From JBFLYO01 sp040756745 (GTDB lineage: Bacteria > Bacteroidota > Ignavibacteria > UBA10030 > UBA6906): a stretch of DNA of 64,000 nucleotides. Positions 25,682 through 34,817 of this stretch are shown one piece after another. The stretch lies in assembly GCA_040756745.1 (NCBI GenBank), contig JBFLYO010000008.1, forward strand, positions 1 through 64,000, read 5' to 3'. The notes under the pieces were generated by a model. The model was not told the DNA's origin. It searched no databases and worked only from the letters and a program-made list of their open reading frames with translations. The translations under genes and the position numbers were made by a program. Position 1 is the stretch's first letter. Each line of letters begins with the position of its first letter.

Positions 25682-27334
25682 ATGAACGCCATAGTCGATG
25701 CCCTCGCCTCCAGTCCCCTGTTGCTCCTTTTCGCGGTGATCGGCGTCGGGTCATTACTGGGCAATATCCGTATCCTCGGGTTCTCCCTCGGTCCGGCAGG
25801 AGTCCTCTTTGCAGGCATCCTGTTCGGATCGTTCGATGGGCGCCTCCGCCTCCCTGACTTCGTCTATATCCTCGGGCTCGTGCTTTTCGTGTACACGGTC
25901 GGCCTGCAATCGGGTCCGACATTCTTTTCCTCATTCGGGCGGCGCGCCTTTCGCGCAAATGTCCTCGCCTTCGGTACAATCGCCGCGGCAGCGGTAATAG
26001 CATTGCTCGGGTCGCGCCTCTTCGGCCTCGACGGGGCTTCCGTTGTCGGCGTCTTCTGCGGGGCAATGACAAACACCCCCGCGCTCGCGGCCAGCGTCGA
26101 AGCGCTCCGGCAGGCTGCCGGCGATATGGCCGACCTTCAGACGCGCGCCAGCGCACCTGTCGTCGGGTACAGCGTCGCTTATCCGTTCGGCGTGATCGGC
26201 ATGCTCCTTGGTTTTCATCTCTTCCGGAAACTGCGGCCGGGTGGACTGAAAAAGGATGTATCGGCGGCCGAAGGAGGATCAGATCGGCCTGGACCGATCA
26301 CAGCAAAGACGTTCCGGGTGGTGAATCCGGGAGTCGTGGGAAAAAGCGTTGGCTCGCTCATGAAGGATGCGCCGGGGCAGGGGCTCGTCTTCAGCCGGAT
26401 GCGACGCGGGAACGATTCGTCGCTCGTTTATGCGGAAACGGTCCTCGACTCGGGCGACCTGGTTGTTGCTGTCGGCGACCCGTCGGCCCTCGAGCGGGCG
26501 AAGATGCTCTTCGGCGAAGAATCGAGCGAAGAGCTTCAGACGGAAAACAGGGAGTTCGATTTCAGACGGATCGAGGTGTCCGACCGGAAGGTCGTCGGCA
26601 AGACCATCGCAGAGCTCAATCTTCAGCGACTCCTGGACGCGACGATTACGCGCATTCGTCGCGGCGACACAGATTTTGTCCCGACGGGTTCGACGGTGCT
26701 CGAGCGGGGAGACCGGGTACGCGTGGTGACGTGGGCCGGCAACCTCGACCGGGTGGCGAAGTATCTGGGCGATTCTGTCCGGTTCAGCTCCGAAGCGGAT
26801 CTCTTCTCCCTGTCGGCCGGCATGGTGCTCGGCGTACTCCTCGGCATAGCTCCGCTGCCGCTCCCCGGGGGCGGGACATTCACGCTCGGGTTTGCAGGAG
26901 GCCCCCTCGTTGCCGGGCTTGTGCTGGGACGCATCCAACATTCCGGGCCGGTCCGCTGGGGAATGCCGTATGGCGTCAATTTGACGTTGCGCCAACTGGG
27001 GATCGTTCTCTTCCTCGCGGGGATCGGTACGAAGGCGGGAGATCAGTTCGTCGACACGCTGCTCCATGGGGGTGCATCGCTCATGGCGGTCGGCGCGGCA
27101 ATCACGGTGTCTGTCGCCGTCGTGGGACTGTTTGCGAGTGTCAGCTTCCTTCGGCTCTCGGTGCCCGGTGTCCTCGGGCTTGTCTCAGGCATCCAGACCC
27201 AGCCGGCCTGCCTCGCCTACGCCAACGAGCATGCCGGCTCGGATGAACCCAACGTCTGGTATGCGTCGGTCTATCCCGTCTCCATGATCGCCAAGATCAT
27301 CCTGGCCCAGTTGCTTGTGGCGTGGCTGGTGTGA
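25682..27334 (+). CDS. AspT/YidE-type membrane transporter with TrkA-C domains
   Basis: 550 aa. Two membrane halves of ~5 helices each flank a cytoplasmic region (~200-375) with two RCK/TrkA-C-like segments (KTFRVVNPGVVGKSVGSL; FRRIEVSDRKVVGKTIAEL). The repeated family motifs are TVGLQSGPTFFSSF with GAMTNTPALAA in the first half and GIQTQPACLAYAN in the second. Relatives include the aspartate:alanine exchanger AspT and E. coli YidE/YbjL. The substrate cannot be told. The ATG at 25682 follows mce closely, so the two may be co-transcribed. Confidence 0.85.
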   Translation: MNAIVDALASSPLLLLFAVIGVGSLLGNIRILGFSLGPAGVLFAGILFGSFDGRLRLPDFVYILGLVLFVYTVGLQSGPTFFSSFGRRAFRANVLAFGTIAAAAVIALLGSRLFGLDGASVVGVFCGAMTNTPALAASVEALRQAAGDMADLQTRASAPVVGYSVAYPFGVIGMLLGFHLFRKLRPGGLKKDVSAAEGGSDRPGPITAKTFRVVNPGVVGKSVGSLMKDAPGQGLVFSRMRRGNDSSLVYAETVLDSGDLVVAVGDPSALERAKMLFGEESSEELQTENREFDFRRIEVSDRKVVGKTIAELNLQRLLDATITRIRRGDTDFVPTGSTVLERGDRVRVVTWAGNLDRVAKYLGDSVRFSSEADLFSLSAGMVLGVLLGIAPLPLPGGGTFTLGFAGGPLVAGLVLGRIQHSGPVRWGMPYGVNLTLRQLGIVLFLAGIGTKAGDQFVDTLLHGGASLMAVGAAITVSVAVVGLFASVSFLRLSVPGVLGLVSGIQTQPACLAYANEHAGSDEPNVWYASVYPVSMIAKIILAQLLVAWLV

Positions 27335-27346
27335 TCACCTGCCGTG

Positions 27347-27375
27347 TTGTCTTTCATCCGGATGGATTGTACATT
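27347..27375 (+). promoter_or_regulatory. Candidate promoter for the uppP cluster
   Basis: TTGTCT, 17 bp, TACATT; 41 bp before the uppP start. Confidence 0.55.
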
Positions 27376-27416
27376 ACGCACCTTCGGGAAAGGAATGTAC
27401 TTGTGAAGGACTGCGG

Positions 27417-28268
27417 GTGAGCGTCGTTGAAGCAGTACTCCTTGGCGTGATCCAGGGCGTGACGGAGTTTCTCCCCATCAGCAGCACGGCTCACCTGACG
27501 CTTGCCGGCAAGATGCTCGGGATCGTTGATACTCATGCGCCCGAAGCGTGGACGGCGTTTATTGCGGTCATGCAACTGGGCACGCTCCTCGCCGTCCTGC
27601 TGTTCTTCCGGAAGGATGTCGCCGGGATGACGACCTGCCTCGTGCGCGACGTGAAGTCCCGGGGGGGCGGCAGAGGGATCGCAGGAATTACGCCCGAATC
27701 CCGGCTCGCGCTCCTCATTGTCCTCGGGACCGTGCCGGTGGGGCTCCTCGGGTACGGATTCAAGGATATTATTGAAGGTGCGTTCACCAAGACCATGCTG
27801 GTCATCATCGCAAGCCTGGTTGCCCTCGCGGCGATTCTCTGGATTGCCGAGAAGGTTGCCCGACACTCTCGCACGTTGCCTGACGTGACGTGGCGGGATG
27901 CGCTCCTGATCGGGCTTGCACAGGCACTGGCGCTGATCCCGGGATCATCGCGGTCAGGAACCACAATCACTGGCGCGCTCCTTCTGGGGTTCTCTCGCGA
28001 AGCCGCCGCGCGGTTCTCGTTCCTCCTCAGCATCCCGGCGGTGTTCGCGAGCGGCCTGTATGAGATGACGAAACTCCACGGGATCGGCGACCTCGGGATC
28101 GTCAACCTCGTCGTTGCCACGGGAGTTTCTGCGGGGGCCGGGTATGCCGCGATCGCGTGGCTGCTCCGTTACCTGATGAAGAACACCACGCTGGTCTTTG
28201 TGTGGTACCGTATCGCCCTGGGCCTGCTGCTGACATTGCTGGTCCTGCAGGACGTGCTCCAACCCTGA
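27417..28268 (+). CDS. uppP: Undecaprenyl-diphosphate phosphatase
   Basis: 283 aa integral membrane enzyme recycling the peptidoglycan lipid carrier. Both signature motifs are present: LGVIQGVTEFLPISSTAHL at the N-terminus and PGSSRSGTTITGALLLG in the middle. I chose the GTG at 27417 (VSVVEAVLLG) with AAGGA upstream, since upstream residues show no homology. It lies 7 bp before the Gx/NusG-II gene, so it is probably co-transcribed with it and the ECF ATPases. Confidence 0.95.
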   Translation: MSVVEAVLLGVIQGVTEFLPISSTAHLTLAGKMLGIVDTHAPEAWTAFIAVMQLGTLLAVLLFFRKDVAGMTTCLVRDVKSRGGGRGIAGITPESRLALLIVLGTVPVGLLGYGFKDIIEGAFTKTMLVIIASLVALAAILWIAEKVARHSRTLPDVTWRDALLIGLAQALALIPGSSRSGTTITGALLLGFSREAAARFSFLLSIPAVFASGLYEMTKLHGIGDLGIVNLVVATGVSAGAGYAAIAWLLRYLMKNTTLVFVWYRIALGLLLTLLVLQDVLQP

Positions 28269-28275
28269 TGGTGGT

Positions 28276-29190
28276 GTGACGGTGAACGCCGGAGTGTGGA
28301 CTGTCCGTCGCGTCACGCGGCTCGGTTTTCTGGCCGCGGCAGGGACCGCGCTGTTCGTCTTCGAGTCGCTCATCCCGCTTCCCCTGCCGTTCCTGAAAAT
28401 CGGACTGGCCAACATCTCCACGGTGCTTGCCCTGCTCGCCGGAGGTGCCGTCGACGCGCTGACCGTTGCCTTGCTGCGTATCGTTGCAGGTTCACTCCTG
28501 ACCGGCTCGTTCCTGGGTCCTTCGTTCGTTATCGCCATCAGTGCCGGACTCACGGCCGCAGCAGCAATGGGCGTTGCGCGAACGCTTGCTGGAGATCTCT
28601 TCGGACCAGTGGGACTGAGCCTGATCGGCTCTTCGCTCCATGTCGTCACACAGGGGATCGTCGTGGCCGCGCTGTATGTCCGCAATGACGCCGTCTTGTC
28701 GCTGCTCCCCCTGTTGCTGTTCACCGGACTGGCCGGCGGACTTGTCGTGGGCCTCGTTTCCGCGCGCCTCGTCCCCCTGCTTCTTCAGCAGCAAAACACC
28801 TCGGGTGAACCCAGCCCCAGGCGGCATCGCGCCGTCACGATGGCGGACAGGATCATGATCGTCGGCGTGACTGCGCTTGTGGCAGGCTCGTTCGTTGCCG
28901 TCAGTGGGCATGATGCATCCACAGTGATCGTCCAGGTTGGGGGACGGAAGGTCGGGAAACTCGACCTGCGACGAGACGCGCGACTTTCTGTTGCTGGCGC
29001 GGAGGGAACACTCGTCGTCGAGACACAAGGAGGAAGAGTCCGCGTGAGTTCTGCCGACTGCCCCAACAAAATCTGCGTCCGGACCGGATGGCGGAGGAAA
29101 GGAGGGGACGTGATTGTCTGCGTCCCCAATAAGACCGTGGTTCGTATCGCCACGGAGACGTCGGGCAGCGCGGGTGCTGTGACAGGGTGA
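28276..29190 (+). CDS. Gx-transporter (HepS-like S component) fused to a NusG domain II
   Basis: 304 aa, GTG start. Residues ~15-180 form about six membrane helices of the Gx/Hpre_diP_synt_I family (LPFLKIGLANISTVLALL, LLRIVAGSLLTGSFLGPSF), which belongs to the ECF S-component superfamily. After another helix (~195-215) comes an extracytoplasmic NusG-II domain with the signature SSADCPNKICVRTGW and VCVPNKTVVRI. In many Firmicutes these are two adjacent genes; here they are one protein. Next to two ECF ATPases, it is the best candidate substrate-binding subunit. The substrate is unknown; a polyprenyl or flavin precursor is speculation. Confidence 0.83.
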   Translation: MTVNAGVWTVRRVTRLGFLAAAGTALFVFESLIPLPLPFLKIGLANISTVLALLAGGAVDALTVALLRIVAGSLLTGSFLGPSFVIAISAGLTAAAAMGVARTLAGDLFGPVGLSLIGSSLHVVTQGIVVAALYVRNDAVLSLLPLLLFTGLAGGLVVGLVSARLVPLLLQQQNTSGEPSPRRHRAVTMADRIMIVGVTALVAGSFVAVSGHDASTVIVQVGGRKVGKLDLRRDARLSVAGAEGTLVVETQGGRVRVSSADCPNKICVRTGWRRKGGDVIVCVPNKTVVRIATETSGSAGAVTG

Positions 29191-29229
29191 ACCCGATAGC
29201 GATGGTGATCGCGGGAGGGCGGGCTGTGT

Positions 29230-29964
29230 ATGATTGACGTCCGTGCAATCACGGTGAGTTATCCGGACCGGTCGATGCCGGCCCTTCATGGCGTCTCGCT
29301 GTCAATTCCGGAAGGGAGCTTCCTCGCTCTGATGGGGGCGAACGGGTCTGGCAAAAGCACGCTTGCGCGCTGCCTGAACGGACTCCTTCTGCCGGAGCGG
29401 GGAGAGATACTCGTCGACGGTGCTCCCACGGCGGATCCCTCCGCACGGCTGGCCGTGTCGCGAACGGTCGGCATGGTCTTCCAGAACCCTCATCTTCAGA
29501 TCACGTCGCTGACGGTCGAGCGCGAAGTGGCCTTCGGCCTGCAGAACCTCCGGCTTCCGGCGGGAGAGGTGCGGCAGAGGACCGATGCGATGGTGGCGAC
29601 GATGGGACTGGATCGATCGCGTCAAGCGTCACCGCGTTCCCTCTCGGCCGGGGAGCAGCAGCGGCTGGCGCTGGGTGGAGTGTTGGCGATGGATCCCCGC
29701 TACCTCGTCCTTGACGAGGCGACATCACTGCTCTCCCCGGCGGCGCGGTCGGCGATCCTTCAGACGGTAATGCGGGAGAGGGAAAAGCGGGGGATGGCAA
29801 TTGTTCTGATCACCCAGTTTGCGGCGGAAGCCCTCCTTGCAGATCGTCTGGTCGTGCTTCAGGCAGGACGGGTCGTTCGGGATGGCTCGGCCCGGAATAT
29901 CCTTGGCGACAAAGATGGCTTGACCGGGATGGGACTTCCCGTTCCGCTCCAGCTGACCGTCTGA
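29230..29964 (+). CDS. ECF transporter ATPase A1
   Basis: 244 aa ABC ATPase. Walker A GANGSGKST, Q-loop FQNPHLQ, signature LSAGEQQRLALG, Walker B YLVLDEAT. The switch region lacks the usual His: ITQFAAEAL stands where ITHD/H is expected, so the catalytic His is replaced by Gln. The FQNP segment is typical of ECF energising subunits. It pairs with the ATPase 7 bp downstream. Confidence 0.88.
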   Translation: MIDVRAITVSYPDRSMPALHGVSLSIPEGSFLALMGANGSGKSTLARCLNGLLLPERGEILVDGAPTADPSARLAVSRTVGMVFQNPHLQITSLTVEREVAFGLQNLRLPAGEVRQRTDAMVATMGLDRSRQASPRSLSAGEQQRLALGGVLAMDPRYLVLDEATSLLSPAARSAILQTVMREREKRGMAIVLITQFAAEALLADRLVVLQAGRVVRDGSARNILGDKDGLTGMGLPVPLQLTV

Positions 29965-29971
29965 GGCCTGA

Positions 29972-30802
29972 ATGACATTCGCGGCTGAGCATGTGAGCTT
30001 CGCATATAGAGATCGGAATCGATCGGCGCATCAGGTGTTCCGCGACCTCTGCATGAGGATCGCCCCGGGAGAGGCGGTCGGACTCATCGGGGCCGAAGGA
30101 TCGGGAAAATCCACGCTGCTTCAACTGCTCGACGGTCTGCTCGTCCCGGACAGAGGCGAGGTGATGATCGACGGGATTCGCATCCTGGCGGGGCGGGACT
30201 CTGACGGGTCGTTCAGGAAGCGGATCGGCATGACGTTCCAGTTTCCGGACGAACAGTTTCTCTGTGACACCGTTGTCCGTGAATGCGAGACGGCGCTTGC
30301 GGTGGGCGGTGTCCCGCCAGGACAGGTGCGCACGGCGGCGGAGACGTTGCTCCGGCGCGTCGGCCTGGACCCTGCCGTGGGAGGACGCTCCCCGTTTACG
30401 CTCAGCGTCGGTGAGTCACGCCGCCTCGCGCTTGCCCTGATTCTGGCGTCACGAAGGGAAGCGGCGATCCTGGATGAGCCGACGGCCGGTCTTGATGCCG
30501 ATGGCGTACGACTGATGGTGCGCGAATTGCGTGCCCTGCATGAGGAAGGCACGACCTTGATCGTCGCAACTCACGACGTTGATCTTGTGGCGGAGACACT
30601 GGAGAGGGTCATTGTGCTTGATGGGGGAACAATCGTCCTTGACGGGAGAGCCGATGTGATCCTGTGTGACGACCTGCTGCTCTCCGAACACGGGTACCCA
30701 ATGCCCGAAGCGGCGATGGTCGCTCAACAGTTGCGGCAACAGGGGAAACCCGTGCCGGTGGGCTTGGTGCGCAGGGGGGCACTGGAGCCGTACCTTTCGT
30801 AG
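29972..30802 (+). CDS. ECF transporter ATPase A2
   Basis: 276 aa ABC ATPase. Walker A GAEGSGKST, Q-loop FQFPDEQ (the EcfA2 type), Walker B AILDEPTAGLD, switch His in VATHDVD. The signature loop is unusual: TLSVGESRRLAL in place of LSGGQ. With the previous ATPase, whose switch His is missing, each subunit may supply complementary active-site parts. Its end faces the EcfT gene 13 bp away on the other strand. Confidence 0.88.
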   Translation: MTFAAEHVSFAYRDRNRSAHQVFRDLCMRIAPGEAVGLIGAEGSGKSTLLQLLDGLLVPDRGEVMIDGIRILAGRDSDGSFRKRIGMTFQFPDEQFLCDTVVRECETALAVGGVPPGQVRTAAETLLRRVGLDPAVGGRSPFTLSVGESRRLALALILASRREAAILDEPTAGLDADGVRLMVRELRALHEEGTTLIVATHDVDLVAETLERVIVLDGGTIVLDGRADVILCDDLLLSEHGYPMPEAAMVAQQLRQQGKPVPVGLVRRGALEPYLS

Positions 30803-30815
30803 AACTGGCTCGGCG

Positions 30816-31535
30816 TCAGCGGGGGACCAGCAGTGCGATTATTACGAGAATGAGAACGATGCAAAGAAGGAGAGCCTCGCCACGTGGCATAATGAGGGAC
30901 CGAAATGGGGTTCGTGGTGCGGTTGGGAGGAAGCAGCGCGACTCCATGGCGTCGGCGAGCATGTCTGCATTTCTCAGGGCTGTCGCAAAAAGAGGGAGGG
31001 TGGCAGCTGCCGCTGCCCGAATCCCTGAAACAACGCCGCTGCGGTCATCGAACCCACGCGCGCGCCTGGCGTTGCGCACCCTGCGCGCAGAGGCAACAAG
31101 GAGCGGTAGATAGTTGACGGCGACCATCCCCACGCCGACCAGCGGATGCCCCTTCCGCGCGGTCCACTGCTCTGCGACATCCAGGATGTCAGCCAGGGGC
31201 GTTGTACGGATGAACAACAGTGCCCCCCAAAGGACAAGAACGAGACGGAGCGACTGCTCCGCTCCCTGCACCAATCCCTCGCGCGTGACGTATAACGTGC
31301 CGAACTCGACGACGACATGCCCATCGACGGTGAGGGCATTGATCAGCGCTATGGCGATCAGAAACCAGACAGCCGTCCAGAGTCTTCCGAAGAGAGCGCT
31401 GAGCGGCAGGCGGGAATGGATCGTCCATGCAGTGAGACCTCCGCCCGCACAAATAAGGAACCAGGGCGAGCTCGGTCCCAGTGCGCCGATCGAAAGGGAC
31501 AGCGCTACGAAGAGTTTTGTCCTTGGATCAGTCAC
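30816..31535 (-). CDS. ECF transporter transmembrane component EcfT
   Basis: 239 aa membrane protein (PF02361 type) that couples the ATPases to the S component. The N-terminal DPRTKLFVALSLSI, several membrane helices, and the coupling motifs ARRVRNARRARGF (Ala-Arg-Gly type) and ADMLADAMESRCF are clear. It is encoded opposite and convergent to the two ATPase genes, so it needs its own promoter from the 31536-31719 space. The start is a GTG without a clear binding site. Confidence 0.85.
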   Translation of the reverse strand: MTDPRTKLFVALSLSIGALGPSSPWFLICAGGGLTAWTIHSRLPLSALFGRLWTAVWFLIAIALINALTVDGHVVVEFGTLYVTREGLVQGAEQSLRLVLVLWGALLFIRTTPLADILDVAEQWTARKGHPLVGVGMVAVNYLPLLVASARRVRNARRARGFDDRSGVVSGIRAAAAATLPLFATALRNADMLADAMESRCFLPTAPRTPFRSLIMPRGEALLLCIVLILVIIALLVPR

Positions 31536-31719
31536 AATCGTGACTAGAATCTAAGCAAATTGAGAGGGTTTTCCAAGAGCAGGCCATTGTGGGCTATAGC
31601 ACATCGTCATGTCATAAAAGGGTGATTCAACGCACAATACGGATTCTCTTGGTTTCTTAGATTGAGGCAAATGCTGTAACAGCTTTTGTTTTCTCATTGT
31701 CTGCATCAGGAGCGTGATC

Positions 31720-32397
31720 GTGTACAGCGAACATGACGAGGCCTCAGGAATTTCTCCAGCGGAAGCGTATCGCCGCGCAAAGGCAGATCACTACTATCAG
31801 CACGCCCAGGAGTGTTTCGACATGGGTCGCTACCTTGCGGCGATGAAATCGCTGGACTCGGTGTTCACCCTGGAAAAGGACCACCTGGAAGCGAGAGAGC
31901 TCAGGAAATCAATTGCCGGCATGCTGCAGGCGATGGCGTTGAGATCGAGAAACGGGCACGCGGCGAGCAAGGGGGAGGGCGCACCCCAGGCCCGTCCGCG
32001 CCGGTCGGAGCTCGTGATGGTCGTCGACCAGGATGAGCGGCTCCTTTCCTCCCTTACGGCGACCTTGCGCCGGTATGGATTCCTGGCAATCAGTGCCTCG
32101 AGCTATGAAGAGGCTGTTGAATCCTACGGCACTGCGAAACCCGATGTGGTAATTTCGGAGGTGAATTTCGAGGCCGGACCGAGGGGGTTCGACCTGTACC
32201 TCTGGCTGAAGACCAATGCCGGGAAGGAAAACCTGCCGTTCCTGTTCCTGGCGACGCGCATCGACAGGGATACGCTGATTGCCGGGAAGCGATTCGGCGT
32301 GGATGACCTCATTCTCAAACCGGTGGATGACGACGTCGTGATTGCCTCCGTCATCAACTGTCTCTCGCGTCGAAAGGCGATGCCGCTCCACAGCTGA
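31720..32397 (+). CDS. Pseudo-receiver protein with N-terminal TPR-like segment
   Basis: 225 aa. Residues ~10-70 are a helical TPR-like pair (ADHYYQHAQECFDMGRYLAA). Residues ~100-220 form a receiver domain in which the phospho-acceptor Asp is Glu147 (DVVISEVNFE), and the acidic pair reads VVDQDE. The Thr (FLATRID) and Lys-Pro (LILKPVDD) switch residues are kept. Asp-to-Glu at the acceptor often mimics the phosphorylated state, so it may be constitutively active or an atypical receiver. I chose the GTG at 31720 because AGGAG is 7 nt upstream; the GTG at 31714 is too close to it. Confidence 0.75.
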   Translation: MYSEHDEASGISPAEAYRRAKADHYYQHAQECFDMGRYLAAMKSLDSVFTLEKDHLEARELRKSIAGMLQAMALRSRNGHAASKGEGAPQARPRRSELVMVVDQDERLLSSLTATLRRYGFLAISASSYEEAVESYGTAKPDVVISEVNFEAGPRGFDLYLWLKTNAGKENLPFLFLATRIDRDTLIAGKRFGVDDLILKPVDDDVVIASVINCLSRRKAMPLHS

Positions 32398-32423
32398 GCT
32401 CTCGTTCGGATGCCGCCGGGTGT

Positions 32424-32452
32424 TTGCTTTTCCTGGCGTATCTCCGTACCTT
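32424..32452 (+). promoter_or_regulatory. Candidate promoter for queC
   Basis: TTGCTT, 17 bp, TACCTT; about 100 bp before the queC start. Confidence 0.5.
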
Positions 32453-32549
32453 CTCTTCCACCCCCCGCATCCTCAGAGCGTATGACCGAAGCCGTCACTG
32501 TCGGGGTTGTCCCGTGCACCTGCGGCGACGGACGTTGCAGGAGTGTCCG

Positions 32550-33236
32550 ATGAGCAGGGAGAAGGGGATTGTCCTGGTCAGCGGGGGGATGGACAGTTGC
32601 GTCACGGCTGCCATGGCGCACCAGACGCACGAGCTGTCCTTCCTCCATCTCAACTACGGGCAGCGGACAGAGCGCCGCGAGCTTCAAGCGTTTACTGACA
32701 TAGCCGACCATTACGGGGTCACCCGACGGCTTGTCGTCTCCATGGAACACCTGGCCGCCATCGGCGGCTCAAGCCTTACGGACCCGGCGATCCCGGTTTC
32801 CCGGGCCAATCTGGCCTCCAGGGGCATCCCCACGTCGTACGTTCCTTTCCGCAACGCGAACATGCTTGCCGTCGCCGTGAGTTGGGCGGAGGAGGTTGGC
32901 GCTCATGCGATCTTTATCGGCGCGGTAGAGGAGGATTCGTCGGGGTATCCCGACTGCCGGCGTGAATTCTACGACGCGTTTGAAGCCGCGATCAGAGCAG
33001 GGACGAAATCGGGAACGCAGATCCGGCTGGTCACCCCAGTGATCGGGCTCCGCAAGAGTGACATCGTCTCCGCCGGGCTCCGCCTCGCTGCGCCGCTGCA
33101 CCTGACCTGGTCGTGCTATACGCGTGAGGATGTCGCGTGCGGCGTCTGCGACAGCTGCGCCCTCCGGCTTCGGGGATTCCGCCTCGCCGGATCGGAAGAC
33201 CCGCTTCCGTACGAAACACGACCGGTGTATGAGTGA
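32550..33236 (+). CDS. queC: 7-cyano-7-deazaguanine (preQ0) synthase
   Basis: 228 aa. ATP-binding PP-loop SGGMDSC and the C-terminal zinc site of four Cys (SCYTREDVACGVCDSC) are intact. The enzyme converts 7-carboxy-7-deazaguanine plus ammonia to preQ0 for queuosine. AGGAG lies 8 nt before the ATG at 32550. Other que genes are not in the window. No preQ1-type aptamer was recognisable upstream. Confidence 0.93.
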   Translation: MSREKGIVLVSGGMDSCVTAAMAHQTHELSFLHLNYGQRTERRELQAFTDIADHYGVTRRLVVSMEHLAAIGGSSLTDPAIPVSRANLASRGIPTSYVPFRNANMLAVAVSWAEEVGAHAIFIGAVEEDSSGYPDCRREFYDAFEAAIRAGTKSGTQIRLVTPVIGLRKSDIVSAGLRLAAPLHLTWSCYTREDVACGVCDSCALRLRGFRLAGSEDPLPYETRPVYE

Positions 33237-33268
33237 CCGAACCGCATGCCATCCCAAGGAGAATACTG

Positions 33269-34792
33269 ATGCAGCAACTGAACGAAAGCCTGATGAGACT
33301 TGTGGTCGAAACATCGACCAATCTGCCTCCCGACGTCCGGCGTGCCATTGCCGCCGCGATGCAGAAAGAGACGCCCCGGACGCAGTCGGCACTGGCGCTC
33401 GACACCATCGCGATCAACATCGACATGGCGTGCGACAACGCAGCGCCGATCTGCCAGGATACGGGGATGCCCACGTTTGAAGTCCGGACACCCGTGGGGA
33501 CAAACCAGCTGACCATTGCCGCGGCCATACGGAACGTGATCGCCGACGCCACGAAGGCGGGAACCCTCCGCCCGAATTCGGTCGATTCACTGACGGGGAA
33601 GAACAGCGGGAACAACCTGGGGGAGGGAACGCCGGTCATTCACTTCGCGCAATGGGAGGGGGACGACGTCGAGGTCCGGCTGATCCTCAAGGGGGGAGGG
33701 TGCGAGAACAAGAACATTCAGTATTCGCTCCCCTGCGAGCTCGAACATCTCGGCCGGGCCGACAGGGACCTCGAAGGGGTGAGGAAGTGCATCATGCACG
33801 CCGTGTTCCAGGCACAGGGACACGGCTGCAGCGTGGGTGCGCTCGGCGTTGCGATCGGTGGCGACCGGGCGTCGGGCTACAACCACGCGAAACAGCAGCT
33901 CTTTCGTCCGCTGGACGATGTCAACCCCAACGGCGACCTTGCCCGCCTGGAATCGCAGATCATGAGGGACGCCAATGCGCTTGGCATCGGCACGATGGGA
34001 TTTGGCGGGGCGGTGACGCTCATCGGCTGCAAGATCGGTGCGTACAACCGGTTACCTGCCAGTTTCTTCGTCTCCGTTGCCTACGACTGCTGGGCATTCC
34101 GGCGGCTCGGCGTCGTCCTCGATACCGGCACGGGCGCAATCAAGCGATGGCTCTACAGGGATGACACCCCTGCGGTCCGCATGGCGCGGAGCGAGCAGCT
34201 CGCGTTGACGGGGAGGGAGGTACGGCTCTTGATGCCGCTCGGTGAGGAACAGATTCGCTCGCTGCATGTGGGAGACGTCGTTCTCCTCAGCGGGCCAATG
34301 CACACCGGCCGCGATTCGCTGCATCATCACCTTCTCACGCACGATGCGCCGGTCGATCTCCGGGGCGCCGCGCTTTATCATTGCGGACCCGTCGCATTGA
34401 AGAAGGGGGAATCGTGGTTCATGAACGCTGCAGGGCCCACGACGAGCAGCCGCGAGGAACCGTACGAGGCGGAGATCATCAGGAAGTTCGGCATCCGCGC
34501 TGTCATCGGGAAAGGGGGCATGGGGGCGAAGACCCTTGCGGCGCTCACAGCGCACGGCGCGGTATATCTGAACGCCATCGGGGGAGCGGCGCAATACTAT
34601 GCAAAATGCATAACGAAGGTTGACGGCGTCGATTTTCTGGAATTCGGCATACCGGAAGCGATGTGGCATATCCAGGTGAAGGACTTCCCGGCCATCGTGA
34701 CGATGGATGCGCACGGCAAGAGCCTTCACGCGGATGTGGAGAGAGCTTCGGGGGAAGAGCTTGCCAGGTTCGCTGCCCCGGCAACACTCTGA
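33269..34792 (+). CDS. Class I (iron-sulfur) fumarate hydratase
   Basis: 507 aa, with alpha and beta domains fused. N-terminal domain: DNAAPICQDTGMP (the first cluster Cys), GGGCENKN, and a later HAVFQAQGHGC Cys. C-terminal domain: HTGRDSLHHHLL, GPTTSSREEPYEAE and GKGGMGAKTL. It hydrates fumarate to malate in the TCA cycle and uses an oxygen-sensitive 4Fe-4S cluster. The start at 33269 has AGGAG upstream. The GTG at 33233 overlaps queC and adds 12 unconserved residues. Confidence 0.94.
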   Translation: MQQLNESLMRLVVETSTNLPPDVRRAIAAAMQKETPRTQSALALDTIAINIDMACDNAAPICQDTGMPTFEVRTPVGTNQLTIAAAIRNVIADATKAGTLRPNSVDSLTGKNSGNNLGEGTPVIHFAQWEGDDVEVRLILKGGGCENKNIQYSLPCELEHLGRADRDLEGVRKCIMHAVFQAQGHGCSVGALGVAIGGDRASGYNHAKQQLFRPLDDVNPNGDLARLESQIMRDANALGIGTMGFGGAVTLIGCKIGAYNRLPASFFVSVAYDCWAFRRLGVVLDTGTGAIKRWLYRDDTPAVRMARSEQLALTGREVRLLMPLGEEQIRSLHVGDVVLLSGPMHTGRDSLHHHLLTHDAPVDLRGAALYHCGPVALKKGESWFMNAAGPTTSSREEPYEAEIIRKFGIRAVIGKGGMGAKTLAALTAHGAVYLNAIGGAAQYYAKCITKVDGVDFLEFGIPEAMWHIQVKDFPAIVTMDAHGKSLHADVERASGEELARFAAPATL

Positions 34793-34817
34793 CCAACCAC
34801 CTGACCATCACACCGCC

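Noticed and set aside
32398..32549. A preQ1 riboswitch upstream of queC
   Set aside because: No C-rich H-type pseudoknot or A-rich tail pattern could be seen.
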